This document shows positions 10,503-20,929 of a stretch of DNA of 64,000 bases, one piece after another. Made by a program: the position numbers and the translations under genes. Source of the DNA: Punica granatum (lineage: Eukaryota > Streptophyta > Magnoliopsida > Myrtales > Lythraceae); contig NC_045132.1 in NCBI RefSeq assembly GCF_007655135.1, forward strand, positions 15,066,001 through 15,130,000. The letters run 5' to 3'. Each line of letters begins with the position of its first letter. The first letter of the stretch is position 1. The notes under the pieces were generated by a model, which was given only the letters and a program-made list of their open reading frames with translations, was not told the DNA's origin and searched no databases.

Positions 10503-11375
10503 ATGGGCTTATTATGGACTCGATGTAGTAGATGTCCTTTGCTCCAGTTGAGGTGTCCAATTTATAGAAGCTTTAAGCACCTTCCAACTAATCTCCTCTT
10601 GAACCCTTATGCGAAATAACGTTGGTTTTACGCAAATATGTCGTTTGGAGCCGGTTACAAAATTTTTACTCGAGATGGCTGGAATATAACGAAAAAGATA
10701 GATTCATCATATTTTGATTTTGCCTTGACTAAAATAGTTTGGTCGAATGCAGTCAAAGTAATGCCAACAAAGCTAACTCAAAAGCGAACCCATAGAAATT
10801 GGTGGTGCATCAATCAGATGTCCGTAGAATCGAGAGTGCTTGATTAAAGTTCATTCTAGTTCAAATAATGCGGACTAATGCTCCTCACTACGTAGTCAAA
10901 TCATGATGACTTATGGTTGGTAAGTTACTCGAGTCTAGTGTATGTAATACTACACCACTTAGGTTCTTAAGATCATGGTCTTGCGTAAACAAATTTTCGA
11001 GTTTGGGAGTTCTATTATGGCCGTGTTTCCTCGGTCGTCTGAGAATTGTTACTCAACTTACTTATGGGTTGTCGTGTTTTAGTTTATTTTCGAGTTTTTA
11101 GGGTTCTACATCCCTCACACATCGGTTGACTGCAAATCAAGAGAATTGAATTTAATGGGCAAATTTAATCACGTGAAATGACCCGAAATGCACAATTTTC
11201 GTGTCTTTCAGGACCTTACAATGTTGGGGCTAGGATCTAGAATCATTTATCAATTAAAGATATGAACTCTTAAGCTCACTCTGGTCTGTCCAACCCGATA
11301 CAAGAAAATTCACTCATCTTTTTTTGTATCCCCAAGCCTTTCAAAATACATCAAATGTAATTGAATGAAATTAAT
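10503..11375. other. Intergenic, no gene recognised
   Basis: AT-rich sequence with two short open frames (around 10638-10847 and 10913-11101) that have no family signature, splice context or codon pattern I can support. No repeat boundaries were identified. Confidence 0.5.
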
Positions 11376-11892
11376 AGGCCGTTTAGATTTAAGGTTAAAG
11401 TTACAAAATTTTAACTTTGATTTTGATTGTGGAAAATGACAAATGAGATGAGATTATAAATTTGACTTGAGAAATGTGTGTTTTTGTTGTGTTGTGTGTT
11501 GAGTTAAAGTTAAAGTTAAAATTTTTTACTTGGAAAATGTGTGTTTTTGTTGTATAGTGTGTTGAGTTAAAGTTAAAGTTAAAGTTAAAATTTAATGCTC
11601 CGTTTGTTTTCAAAGTCGTGATTTAAGATTTTAACTTTAACTTTAACTCAAAACACTACACAACAAAACACACATTTCAAAAGTCAAATTGGTGGGCCCC
11701 ATATATTATTAAAATACAATCCCATTATAATTAATTATCTCTACCTTCCATTCATTTTATATTTCAAAAGTAAAACTGGTGGGCCCCATATATTTTTGTC
11801 TTCTTCTACAATCACAATCACAATCACAAATTCGTGACTTTAACTCCGAAAACAAACGCATTGTAATTTTAACTTGCAATTCAAACAGACCT
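11376..11892. mobile_element. Nested MITE-like TIR elements
   Basis: Outer inverted termini of about 25 bp: AGGCCGTTTAGATTTAAG on the left, and AGGTCTGTTTGAATTGCAAG when the right end is read in reverse complement. Inside, about 11597-11859 has a second pair (GCTCCGTTTGTTTTC versus GCGTTTGTTTTCGGAG) surrounded by AAAGTTAAAGTTAAAG repeats, and a direct repeat of GGTGGGCCCCATATAT. There is no coding capacity. Target-site duplications are not clear, so the superfamily is undetermined. Confidence 0.5.
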
Positions 11893-13020
11893 TAACTATC
11901 TCGAGGCAAACACGCATGGGGCCTATTTAATATCGAGCTCACTGTAAAAGGGACTCAAGACCACAAAACTGATTATAAATTACCAAATACGTGTCAAAAC
12001 GGATTTTGATTGGGCTTAAAACATTTTGACTGCTTTTTTTATATTGAAAGGGTAGAGAGGGGCCAGGCCTGCCCATTTAGCCAACTCGGCCTGCAAGGGG
12101 TGTTCAACCACTGAGGGCGAGCTCGACCCGACCCGTGACATTTACTCGAGTGTCGTGGGCTACTTCGGATCTGCTGGGGCTAAATAGTCCTTCCTAGGGC
12201 ACGTTCGCACTCATTGGATCAGGTTTTGTCTCGATTTGTGTGTATATCCCTATTCCGACCTATCCTAAGCAATTTAGGCTAGATTTCACATTAATTAATC
12301 TCGATTTTTAGCTGAATTTACATGATTAATTCAATTCGCGTGAAGTTTTGATTCAAAATTACCTATCAACACCAAAACACACGATCATGAGCATCCAATA
12401 ATCATATCAACATTTCATTTATTGATTTTAAGCTCAAGTGAACCGTTTAGGCCGATTTAGTTCTCTTGGTCATTTTTCCATCATGACGGTATATATATGA
12501 AGCTCATTTCGTGTTGATTCATTCTCATTTCACATAATCAATTTTGAGCCCATTTTGACTTAATCAAATTTGCGTATATGATATCATATTCTTTTCTTTT
12601 TTTAATATTTCATTCTATTTTATTTTAATTTTAGGTGACGAGGCAACAAAGGTACTTTTTTCTTCTTTTTTGCCATGTTAAATCGAGTCAAATGTCATGT
12701 AGGCATTTAATAGCGTTTGTTCAATCTTAAGAAACATAGTTGAGTTGATTGAAACATTAGTACAACAATAAATAAAAAAATCCTTTCCCAACGCACTTCG
12801 AGACTTTTTCCTATATACTATCGTCGGGAAAGATCCTCCCAATAAATCTCACAACGCGCTTTATAGATACTGTCGTTTAAAGTACGACGATGTATAAGTT
12901 TTTATATCGAGAAAAGGCACCCTATGTGAACACACAATTTCTTGCCCCATCTTTTTTACACTTTCAAACATTCTTTCAAGTTCCTTTTGCTGCCTTCCCT
13001 TCAGTTTTTCTCCTTCAAGT
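11893..13020. repeat. Degenerate LTR-like repeat sequence
   Basis: No gene. The segment around 12280-12580 (ACATGATTAATTCAATTCG, CATTCTCATTTCACA) resembles 31300-31600, so it is a remnant of an LTR family present twice in the window. The part around 12050-12200 is GC-richer and unidentified. No boundaries, primer site or coding motifs are visible. Confidence 0.4.
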
Positions 13021-13185
13021 TGTTAGAAATGTTTGACTGTTTTGTGTTATCTTAGTATTAGGGGTATTATTGTGTTTTCATCATTGTAACACTAGTGTAA
13101 TATATATAATAAACATGTCGGCTAGAATAAGTGTGGCTGACAGTTTCTTAAGGGCTCTCGCTCTTATCCGCTCTCTTTGCTAACA
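13021..13185 (+). repeat. 5' LTR of Copia-2
   Basis: Begins TGTTAGAAATG and ends TTTGCTAACA, 165 bp, with short inverted ends (TGTTAG/CTAACA). The primer site follows at once. Confidence 0.75.
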
Positions 13186-13197
13186 TGGTATTAGAGC
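13186..13197 (+). other. Primer-binding site of Copia-2
   Basis: TGGTATTAGAGC, one mismatch from the usual TGGTATCAGAGC complementary to initiator tRNA-Met, directly downstream of the LTR. Confidence 0.8.
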
Positions 13198-13352
13198 ATG
13201 TCATATATAGTGTTTCTTCTCCTTCATTTGTTGCCCATTAGTGCTAGATTTATGAAGTTTCTATTAGCTGGTGGTTGTCTGGATTTGTGGAGTTCGTTTC
13301 TGCAATCTTCTGGTCTTTTTAAAGTATTTCTTTGAGTTGTTTTAAGGGAAAA

Positions 13353-14690
13353 ATGGGAGATAATCTAGAGTCAAAAATAGTTATCGTCATTTCCCAACAA
13401 ATAACGACTCGTAAGCTGAATGGTTGTGGTCAATGACTGTTAAGCTATTTTTTCATGGCCAAGGAAAGGAGGATCATCTTGTTGAGGTATCCAACAATTA
13501 GAAGGGGGATCGTGAAGATGCTCTTCTTGTTCCTATGTTGTGGTATTCTATGGAGTCGGAGATTGCTCATATGTGTGGCCATTTACATACTTGTACGGAG
13601 ATATGTGATTATGTTAGATTACCCCATTCAAGTAACCTCACCTGAATGTATTACATATTTGATGCTTTCTTCAAGCTAGAGCAAAAGGAATCTATGTTAA
13701 CATATTTGGCTGAGTTGAAGCAGTTGTATGAAGAGTTAAATATTATCCAACCCATTTTTGCTGATGTTCGCGTAATCCAGAAACAGAGACAACAAATGGT
13801 TATCAATAAGTTTTTGGCGGGCTTAAAATAGAATTTGAGGCGGTGAGAACTTGAATTTTAGAGGGAGCATATCTTCCGTCATTAGTTGAAACCTATGCAC
13901 AGGTTCATCGTGCTTCCTCCAACAATTCTTCAAGCAGCATTTTGCCTGTCAATGAGAAGTCAGCACTTTTAAGAGTCTTATCAAGGGATATATTGGTGAG
14001 GGCAGTTTTCGAGACTGAGGTAGTCACTGTGGTCGAGGACACAGCAGAGGACCACTTCGCAAGTGCACTCATTGTGGGCGAGATGGTCATACTCGTGAAA
14101 GATATTGGGATTTAGTTGGCAAACCTCCATGAGTTGCTAATGTTACTGATGTCGAGATAATGAGTCATCCACTCATTTAGTCCCGCAAGTTCTGAAGCCT
14201 AACACAGTGACACTACCCACAGAGGAGTCCTTAAAATTCCTTGAATACCAAGAGCTCAACAAGCAACTCTTCCAACTGCCTCTCTAGCCCAGTCAGGTAA
14301 ACCTACAGTTTGTCTAGGCTCTTGTCGTAGTTCTTCAGTCTCTAACCCTTGGACCATTCATTCTGGTGCCACAGATCATATGTCAGGTACATCTCATATG
14401 TTTTTCAATCTTTATTATTCTAAGTTTCTTCCAAGTGTTACACAGGCAAATGGCTCCATTACTACTGTAAGTGGTGTTGGGATTGTCCAACTAAATCCAT
14501 TTATTTATTTGCCTTCAATCTTATACATTCCTAAATTTCCTTTTAATCTTATGTCCATCAGTAAACTCACCAAACATTTGAATTGTTTCGTCACATTCTA
14601 TCCTAGTTTTGTTGTCATTCAGGATTTGAAGGCGCAAAAGATGATTGGCGGAGGACGTGAATAATGGTCTCTATTGTCTCAATGAATATG
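13353..14690 (+). pseudogene. Copia-2 gag/protease remnant
   Basis: Degraded Copia coding sequence. Near 13646-13831 a gag-like segment (SMLTYLAELKQLYEELN) is open. Near 14060-14115 a zinc knuckle CTHCGRDGHTRERYW has Tyr in place of its last Cys. From about 14350 a protease region reads WTIHSGATDHMS, so the catalytic Asp of the usual DSG is His. The following segment to 14664 (FNLMSISKLTK) is GAG-pre-integrase-like. Many stops and frameshifts break it, and these substitutions alone would inactivate the product. Confidence 0.7.
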
Positions 14691-14939
14691 CTTCTCCAGT
14701 TTTTGGCTCTGTATCTGCCTCTCCACTGCAAATTCATTTTCATTTTGATCCATTGCTCAATATCATTTGATTGAATATTTAGCCTAACTCTTCTTCATAT
14801 TATGGTTAATGCATTTTTTCAAAGCACGATTATGGCCTCGGAATATTTTTGGACACTCATCAGTTCTTTAGAATGGGATTTGGATCTCACTTTCGGGACC
14901 TAATTGGACCGATATTTTACGTCAATCGAAAATAATGTT

Positions 14940-15201
14940 TGTGCGAACCCGAATTTAATCTCGTTGGGGTCCGCATGCGCGCGATCGATCACACGGCTTG
15001 AGAGTGTCTACTTTCTCGTTGGGACGCGTGATAAACACGCGTGAGAATGAGTCGCCACTTACTGTTTACGACCCGAAGGTCGAGAGCCATTAAGTCGCCC
15101 GGGTCTAGGGGTACGAGATACACCTAATTGCTAAGGCATATGGTCTGTGGAACCCGAGGTTCCGAATTCGGGGATTCTGTTACATGCGGGCCTATATCTT
15201 G
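14940..15201 (-). repeat. LTR fragment X, left piece (related subfamily)
   Basis: Begins TGTGCGAACCCGAATTT, a diverged form of the end of LTRs A, B and C. It runs to TATATCTTG at 15201, where LTR A starts. Its last 216 bp (14986-15201) are repeated at 29273-29488 with about eight differences by eye and no length change. This is one broken LTR of a sister subfamily, split by the 15202-29276 element. Confidence 0.75.
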
Positions 15202-18200
15202 TGTGCGCACCCGAATTTCGTCTCGTCGGAGCACACATGCGCGCGCCTAAATGCAACGCGGCTTGGGAGTGTCCACCTTCCCAAGGACACGCGACGGACG
15301 CACGTGAGAAGGAGTCGCCACTTGCCATTTTACGACCCGAAGGTCAAGGGCCGGCAAGTTACCAGGTCTAGGGGTATGGGGTACACCTAAAATGCTAAGG
15401 CAATGGTCTGTACGGAACCGAAAATTCCGAATTCGGGGGTTCTATTACGTGTGGGCCTACATCCCACACGCCCTTTCGGTACTCTAGCTTGCTAGGCTTG
15501 CCATTTTAATTTAATTACCTCTTAATTAAGTTCCGCTCAACTTATGCGTTTTGACACCGTAAATTCGAAGAAACACTCTGACCGTCCACTCTCTGACCGG
15601 GATTATTACATGAATATATATATAATATAAAACCTTACATTGTTCTCTCAAATAAATAAAAGGCAAGCTATAATGACTAAATCCCGGTCGGTTCGCATTC
15701 GGCCATGATTTCACTCATGCTCACCGTATAGTTTTGGAAAAGACCGAAAATTAGATTAAATGCGCACTTGGTGTATGGGGGTATTGGACCCCGTGATCGA
15801 CTGTTATGGGCGTTGGACCCAGTGTGAATCAAGTCCTAAAGGATCGGACTCGATCCGCATAAAAATCAAGTGCAAAAGATGTAACAAGCAAGCTCAACTA
15901 AACAATCGATGGGGTTTTGTTATCGCCGAATTTACGTGAATTAACTAATTATTAACCGAAGTATATTAGCATACAAATCCTACCTTAAACAAACAAAAGG
16001 GGGTGATGGATAGGGTATGTAGCATTTGGCATTATTTTAACGGACCCGATCGACGTGGTGTCCATAGTCAAGTCTCGAATGTGTGGGTTGTTTTTAGATC
16101 ATTCTATATCGTGACAATATGGCTTTTACAGATTAAAAGTATTTTCACCTAAAACCCAAAAACCTAACCCTCTAATTGACTATTGCCCATGTTTGATTTA
16201 AGCCGAGTTTGAGATTAATATGCTTTTCATGTTTTAACCCGTTCTAAACACAAACCTATACTAGGATTACGGCAGGACAAGAACCGGTAATCATGCCCTT
16301 GAATCGGTAAATATGTGTGTGTATGAAAATCAAGATTACGTTATACGTATCTCGATGCTTTTGAAATTGTGAATTTTGAAAAGGGCATGACTAACAGTTC
16401 TTGAACTATCGACGCGATTACAAATTATTAATCAATTCGTGCAATCCATTTAAAGAAATCAAGTGATTTAATTTAGCCAAATTTAACATCCCGATTATCC
16501 CGTATGTAGAATTTTAGGTTAATTAAAAACTTGCCGAATGCTTTAGTCTACGGATTTCGAGCCGTCGAAATAACCATCAGTTGACCGCCCTATAAGCTCT
16601 AATTTCCGACATGGTCACATAATTACAAAAATGAAATATTTAAATAGGGCACATACATTGTCGGTGGGTGATCCAAGTAGAAAAGGGCCGGATATTTTTA
16701 GAAAATGTCCAGGGGTCTGAATTGAAAGATTTTAAAAGAGCAGGGACTGATTTGAAAGTTCAGAAAAAATTGGGGACTGATTTGAAAATTATAAAAAAAG
16801 GGGACTGATCTGAAAATTCAAAAAAAAATGGGGACTATGTAAAAAAATTACTGAAAATGTCCTAGGACTTATTTGAAATGAATTTGAAAATCCGGACTGA
16901 TCTGAAAACAAAAAAATGGCCCCAGGACTAAACTGAAACAACTCAAAAAGTTCCTAGGGATTCTTGAAAAATTCTGGGAATTCCAGGGCTGATTGGAAAA
17001 TAGAAGAACGACTGGGACTTTATTGAAAAGAATTTTTGAAATTCGGGGCAGATCTGAAAAGGGTGAAAAATGGCCCCGGGACTAAACTGAAACAACTTGA
17101 AAAGTTCTTTGGGATGCTTAGAAAATTCTGAAATCCAAGGACTGATTTGAAAATAGTAAAATGACCGAGACTTGATTGAAAATAATTTTTAGAATTCGGG
17201 GCAGATCTGAAAAACAATAAAATGCGTCCTCTGGACTGAAATGTGACAAAATGGAAAGTTCATAAAATCGAGTTCGGGACAAATCCGATCACCCACGCGA
17301 CCGAAGAACACTCATTTCATATTATATCCATCAAGCAAGCATTAATATTCAGGAAAGGAGTCCTAATCATGCCACTAAGTCGAGGATTTACCTAGTTCGG
17401 GAAGTTGAGGGGTGATTCTGTAAATAAAAAATAAAAATAAAAAATAAAACTGCTGGACGAGTTGGGTCGGGCCGTGATGGGCCGAACTGGGCCGGCTGAG
17501 CTGGACTGGGCCGCTGGAATTCGGACTGGGCCGAATTGGTCGCTAGAATTTGGACTGGGCTGGCGCTGCTGGACCGGGCCGCTAGTTGGGCTGCTGGGCC
17601 GGCTGAGCTGGACTGGGCCGCTGGAATTCGGACTGGGCCGAATTGGTTGGGCTGCTGGGCCGCTGGACTAGGCTGGACTGTTGGCTGGGCCGGGCCAGCG
17701 GGTGCTGATTTACCCGGAAAATCACAGCAGACCGATTAGAAAAAAAAAAGATGAAAAATAGAGTGAAGGAGAGGGGTGGTCCAGGCGGCGGCTGCGACTG
17801 GTCGCGGTGACTCCCGGTTGGGGAGCCTCGGGCGTCGGGCTGGCGCGGGTGAGAGGGAGAGCAGCGGGTTGAGGGAATTAGGAGGTGCCGAGAGAGAATC
17901 GTGGAGAGTCGAGCTCCGGTTGCAGAAGCAGGAGACGCCGGACCACGAGCAGGGGCTGACATCTGTGGAGTTCCAGTCCTAGAGCGTCTCATTGGCCGCG
18001 TCCGAGGAATCCCTGAAGGCAAGAAGAGGCTCCAAGTCCGGGTGAGTCGTCGAAGCTCCGAGGGACGAGCAATGGAGGAGGAGGAGCAGAAGAAGAACTC
18101 GGTAGGCGAAAATGGGAATAGCCATTTTTGTTCGAGCTGGGGAGTTGGGTCGTGGGCAGTGAGTTCCGAGAGTATGGGAGCTAAGAGGTGAAAGAGAGTC

Positions 18201-18569
18201 GGAGCCGAGGGGGAGTGAGATGAAGGAAGGCGTCAGGACCGGGATCGAGGAGCTGTGGGCGTCCTTTTCCCCGAGCTCCGGATCTTTTTCCCTCCCCAAA
18301 TAGGCGAGCTCAGGAGATCTCTTTTTTAGAGAATCGGCAAGCTCCTGGATTTTTTCGTTCGTCCGTTGAGGGAAATTCTCCCAATTCCCGAAGAATCAGC
18401 CGGGAGTTTGGGACCGGCGGAAGACAGGAGCTGCGGGAATGCGGAAGAGGGAGGGGAGGAAGAAGAACAGGGGTTTGACTTTCCTTTTTTTTTTTTAAAG
18501 AAAAGGTGATAAATTGGGAAATGATAATTTTACCCCCTAGAGCCGATGGACCGAAATTAGATGCTAACA
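15202..18569 (-). repeat. LTR A (3' LTR of element A-B)
   Basis: 3368 bp. On the minus strand it starts TGTTAGCATCTAATTTCGG after a polypurine tract and ends GTGCGCACA. It is collinear with copy C through the GC-rich part near 17460-18050, which indicates that A keeps the ancestral order and that LTR B is rearranged. Open frames here (for example 17582-18022) are GC-rich by-products. Confidence 0.8.
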
Positions 18570-18583
18570 GCTTGCCCCTCTTT
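18570..18583 (-). other. Polypurine tract of element A-B
   Basis: AAAGAGGGGCAAGC on the minus strand, immediately before the LTR start TGTTAGCATC. It corresponds to AAAGAGGGGCCAGC of copy C. Confidence 0.65.
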
Positions 18584-18715
18584 GGTTGTATGCTCGGATA
18601 GAGGATGCAGCCAAAGACTATAAGAAGCACCTCGTTTGGTCCTGGCGATCGTCTGGCCATTCTCCTCGTTTGTGCTAATATGTGGGCCTGTTGCGAAATA
18701 GTAAAAAAACATAAA

Positions 18716-20560
18716 TTAGTAAATGTGGACCCATGCTTGAAAGACATTAAATGTGAACACAAAGTCCAGAAAGTGATATGGACACGAAATCCGAAAAGCA
18801 GTAAAAGTGAACACGAAGTCCGAAATGCAGTAAAGCGGGTACGAAATTTGAAATGTAGTAAATAAGGATATGAAGTCCGAAACGGAGTAGATGCGGACAC
18901 GAAGTCCTGAAAGTAGTAAAAGAGGACACGAAATCCGAAACGGAGTAGATGCGGACACGAAGTCCAGAATGTAGTAAGTGAGGACACGAAGTCCAAAAAT
19001 AGTAAATGCAGACACGAAATCCGGAAAGCAGTAGATGTGGACACGAGGTTCGGAATGCAATAAATGAGGACACGAAGTCCGAAATGCAGTAGATACGAAC
19101 ACGAAGTCCGAAGAGAGGCAAATGAGGACACGAAGTCCGAAAAGTAGTAAATGCGGACACGAAATCCGAAATGCAGTAGATGCGGACACGAAATCCGGGA
19201 TGCATTGAATGCGGACACGAAGTCCGGAAAGCAGTAAATGAGGACACGAAATCCGGAAAGCAGTAAATGAGGACACGAAGTCCGGAAAGCAGTAAATGAG
19301 GACACGAAGTCCGAAAAGCAGTGAATGCGGACACGAAGTCCGAAATGCAGTAAATGAGGACACGAAGTCCGGAATGCAGTGAATGCGAACACGAAGTCCG
19401 AAAATGCAGTAAATGCGGACACGGAGTCCGGAATGCAGTGAATGCGGACACGAAATCCGGAAAGCAATAAATGAGGACACGAAGTCCGAAATGCAGTAGA
19501 ATGCGGACACGAAGTCCGAAATGCAGTAAATGCGGACACGAAGTCCGGAATGCAGTAGATGCGGACGCGAAGTCCGAAATGCAGTAAAGATGCGGACGCG
19601 AAGTCCGAAAAGTAGTAAAGATGGACACGAAGTCCTGGACGCGAAGTCCGAAAAGCAGTAGAATGCGGACACGAAGTCCGAAATGCAGTAAATGCGGACA
19701 CGAAGTCCGGAATGCAGTGAATGCGGACACGAAATCCGAAAAGTAGTAAATGAGAACACGAAGTCCGAAATGCAGTGAATGCGGACACGAAGTCCGGAAA
19801 GCAGTAAATGAGGACACGAAGTCCGAAATGCAGTGAATGCGGACACGAAGTTCGAAATGCAGTAAATGCGGACACGAAGTCCGGAATGCAGTGAATGCGG
19901 ACACGAAGTCCGAAATGCAGTGAATGCGGACACGAAGTCCGGAATGCAGTGAATGCGGACACGGAGTCCGGAATGCAGTAAATGCGGACACGGAGTCCGG
20001 AATGCAGTGAATGCGGACACGAAGTCCGGAAAGCAATAACTGAGGACACGAAGTCCGAAATGCTGTAGAATGCGGACACGAAGTCCGAAATGCAGTAAAT
20101 GCGGACACGAAGTCCGGGATGCAATGAATGTGGACACGAAGTCCAAAATGCAGTAAAGATGCATACGCGAAGTCCGAAAAGCAGTAAAGATGGACGCAAA
20201 ATCCTGGACGCGAAGTCCGAAAAGCGGTAAAAATGGACACGAATTCCTGGACGCGGAGTCTGAAAAGCGGTAAAGATGGACACGAAGTCCTGGACGCGAG
20301 TTCGAAAAACGGTAAAGTTGGACACGAAGTCCTGGACGCGAAGTCCGAAAAGCGGTAAAGATGGACACGAAATCCTGGACGCGAAGTCCGAAAAGCGGTA
20401 AAGATGGACACGAAGTCCTGGACGCGAAGTCCGAAAAACGGTAAAGTTGGACACGAAGTCCTGGACGCGAAGTCCGAGAAGCAGTAAAGATGGACGCGAA
20501 GTCCGAAAAGCAGTAAAGATGGACACGAAGTCCAGAAAGCAGTAAAGGTGGGCATGATGC
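18716..20560 (-). repeat. Minisatellite 2, 29-bp and 43-bp units, open in all three sense frames
   Basis: On the minus strand the array starts (20560 to about 20150) with 43-bp units like those of minisatellite 1. It then continues with units near 29 bp made of GGACTTCGTGTCC plus GCATTCACTGCATTCC-type spacers. Neither period is divisible by 3 and sense units lack stops, so frames of 865, 712 and 612 codons overlap on the minus strand. The plus strand is full of stops because TAG and TAA fall in the spacer. It occupies the same place relative to the polypurine tract as minisatellite 1. Confidence 0.9.
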
Positions 20561-20589
20561 GAAAATGAAAGGAATGTAGAAGCAACGAC

Positions 20590-20907
20590 TAGTGTTAGGG
20601 AATGGCGCGGGGCGCCGAAGAGGGGCGCTTGGCATTGGGTCGTGGCTTTGTTGGGATGGTATAGTGGTAGGCGTGGCTTGCATTGCCGCTGGGGTGGTTG
20701 TACTTTGCTGGAGGCCCGTTTTGCCCCTCGGGTGGATGTGCGCCTGATCTGCCAGAAGCCGACCCTGCTGTTGGATCGATTGTTTGTTACTCTTGCTGGC
20801 AGCTGGTGTTGCCGCTGAAGCGATTGCTTGCTGGGAATGCCCTGGTCTCGCCAATGGGATTTTTGCTTGCGAGGCGGTTGCTCGTTGCTGGTTGGGCGGT
20901 TGTTCAT
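20590..20907 (-). other. Gln/Pro-rich open stretch leading into minisatellite 2
   Basis: The minus-strand frame starting at 20907 encodes a Gln-, Pro- and Arg-rich segment and runs without a stop through the minisatellite, the polypurine tract and into LTR A, ending at 18310. Low-complexity Gln/Pro linkers occur between gag and pol in some plant Gypsy elements, so this could be such a linker with the downstream pol replaced by the array. That is inference. I do not call it a gene. Confidence 0.35.
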
Positions 20908-20929
20908 TTTCTAGGGACCAGCGTCTAGC

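Larger units (their letters stand above)
13021..14760 (+). mobile_element. Copia-2 retrotransposon, truncated 5' part
   Basis: Plus-strand Copia element with a 165-bp LTR, a primer-binding site, and degraded gag and protease/GAG-pre sequence that fades out near 14760. A related Gypsy-type LTR fragment starts at 14940. No integrase, reverse transcriptase or 3' LTR was found. Confidence 0.75.

Noticed and set aside
10638..11101. Short plus-strand frames after PhzF-like gene 1 as small genes
   Set aside because: No recognisable domain, no splice context, and AT-rich surroundings; indistinguishable from chance.
18310..20907. 865-, 712- and 612-codon minus-strand frames as genes
   Set aside because: Produced by the minisatellite. 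The longest also runs across the polypurine tract into the LTR, which a real coding sequence of this element would not be expected to do. Kept only as a finding.
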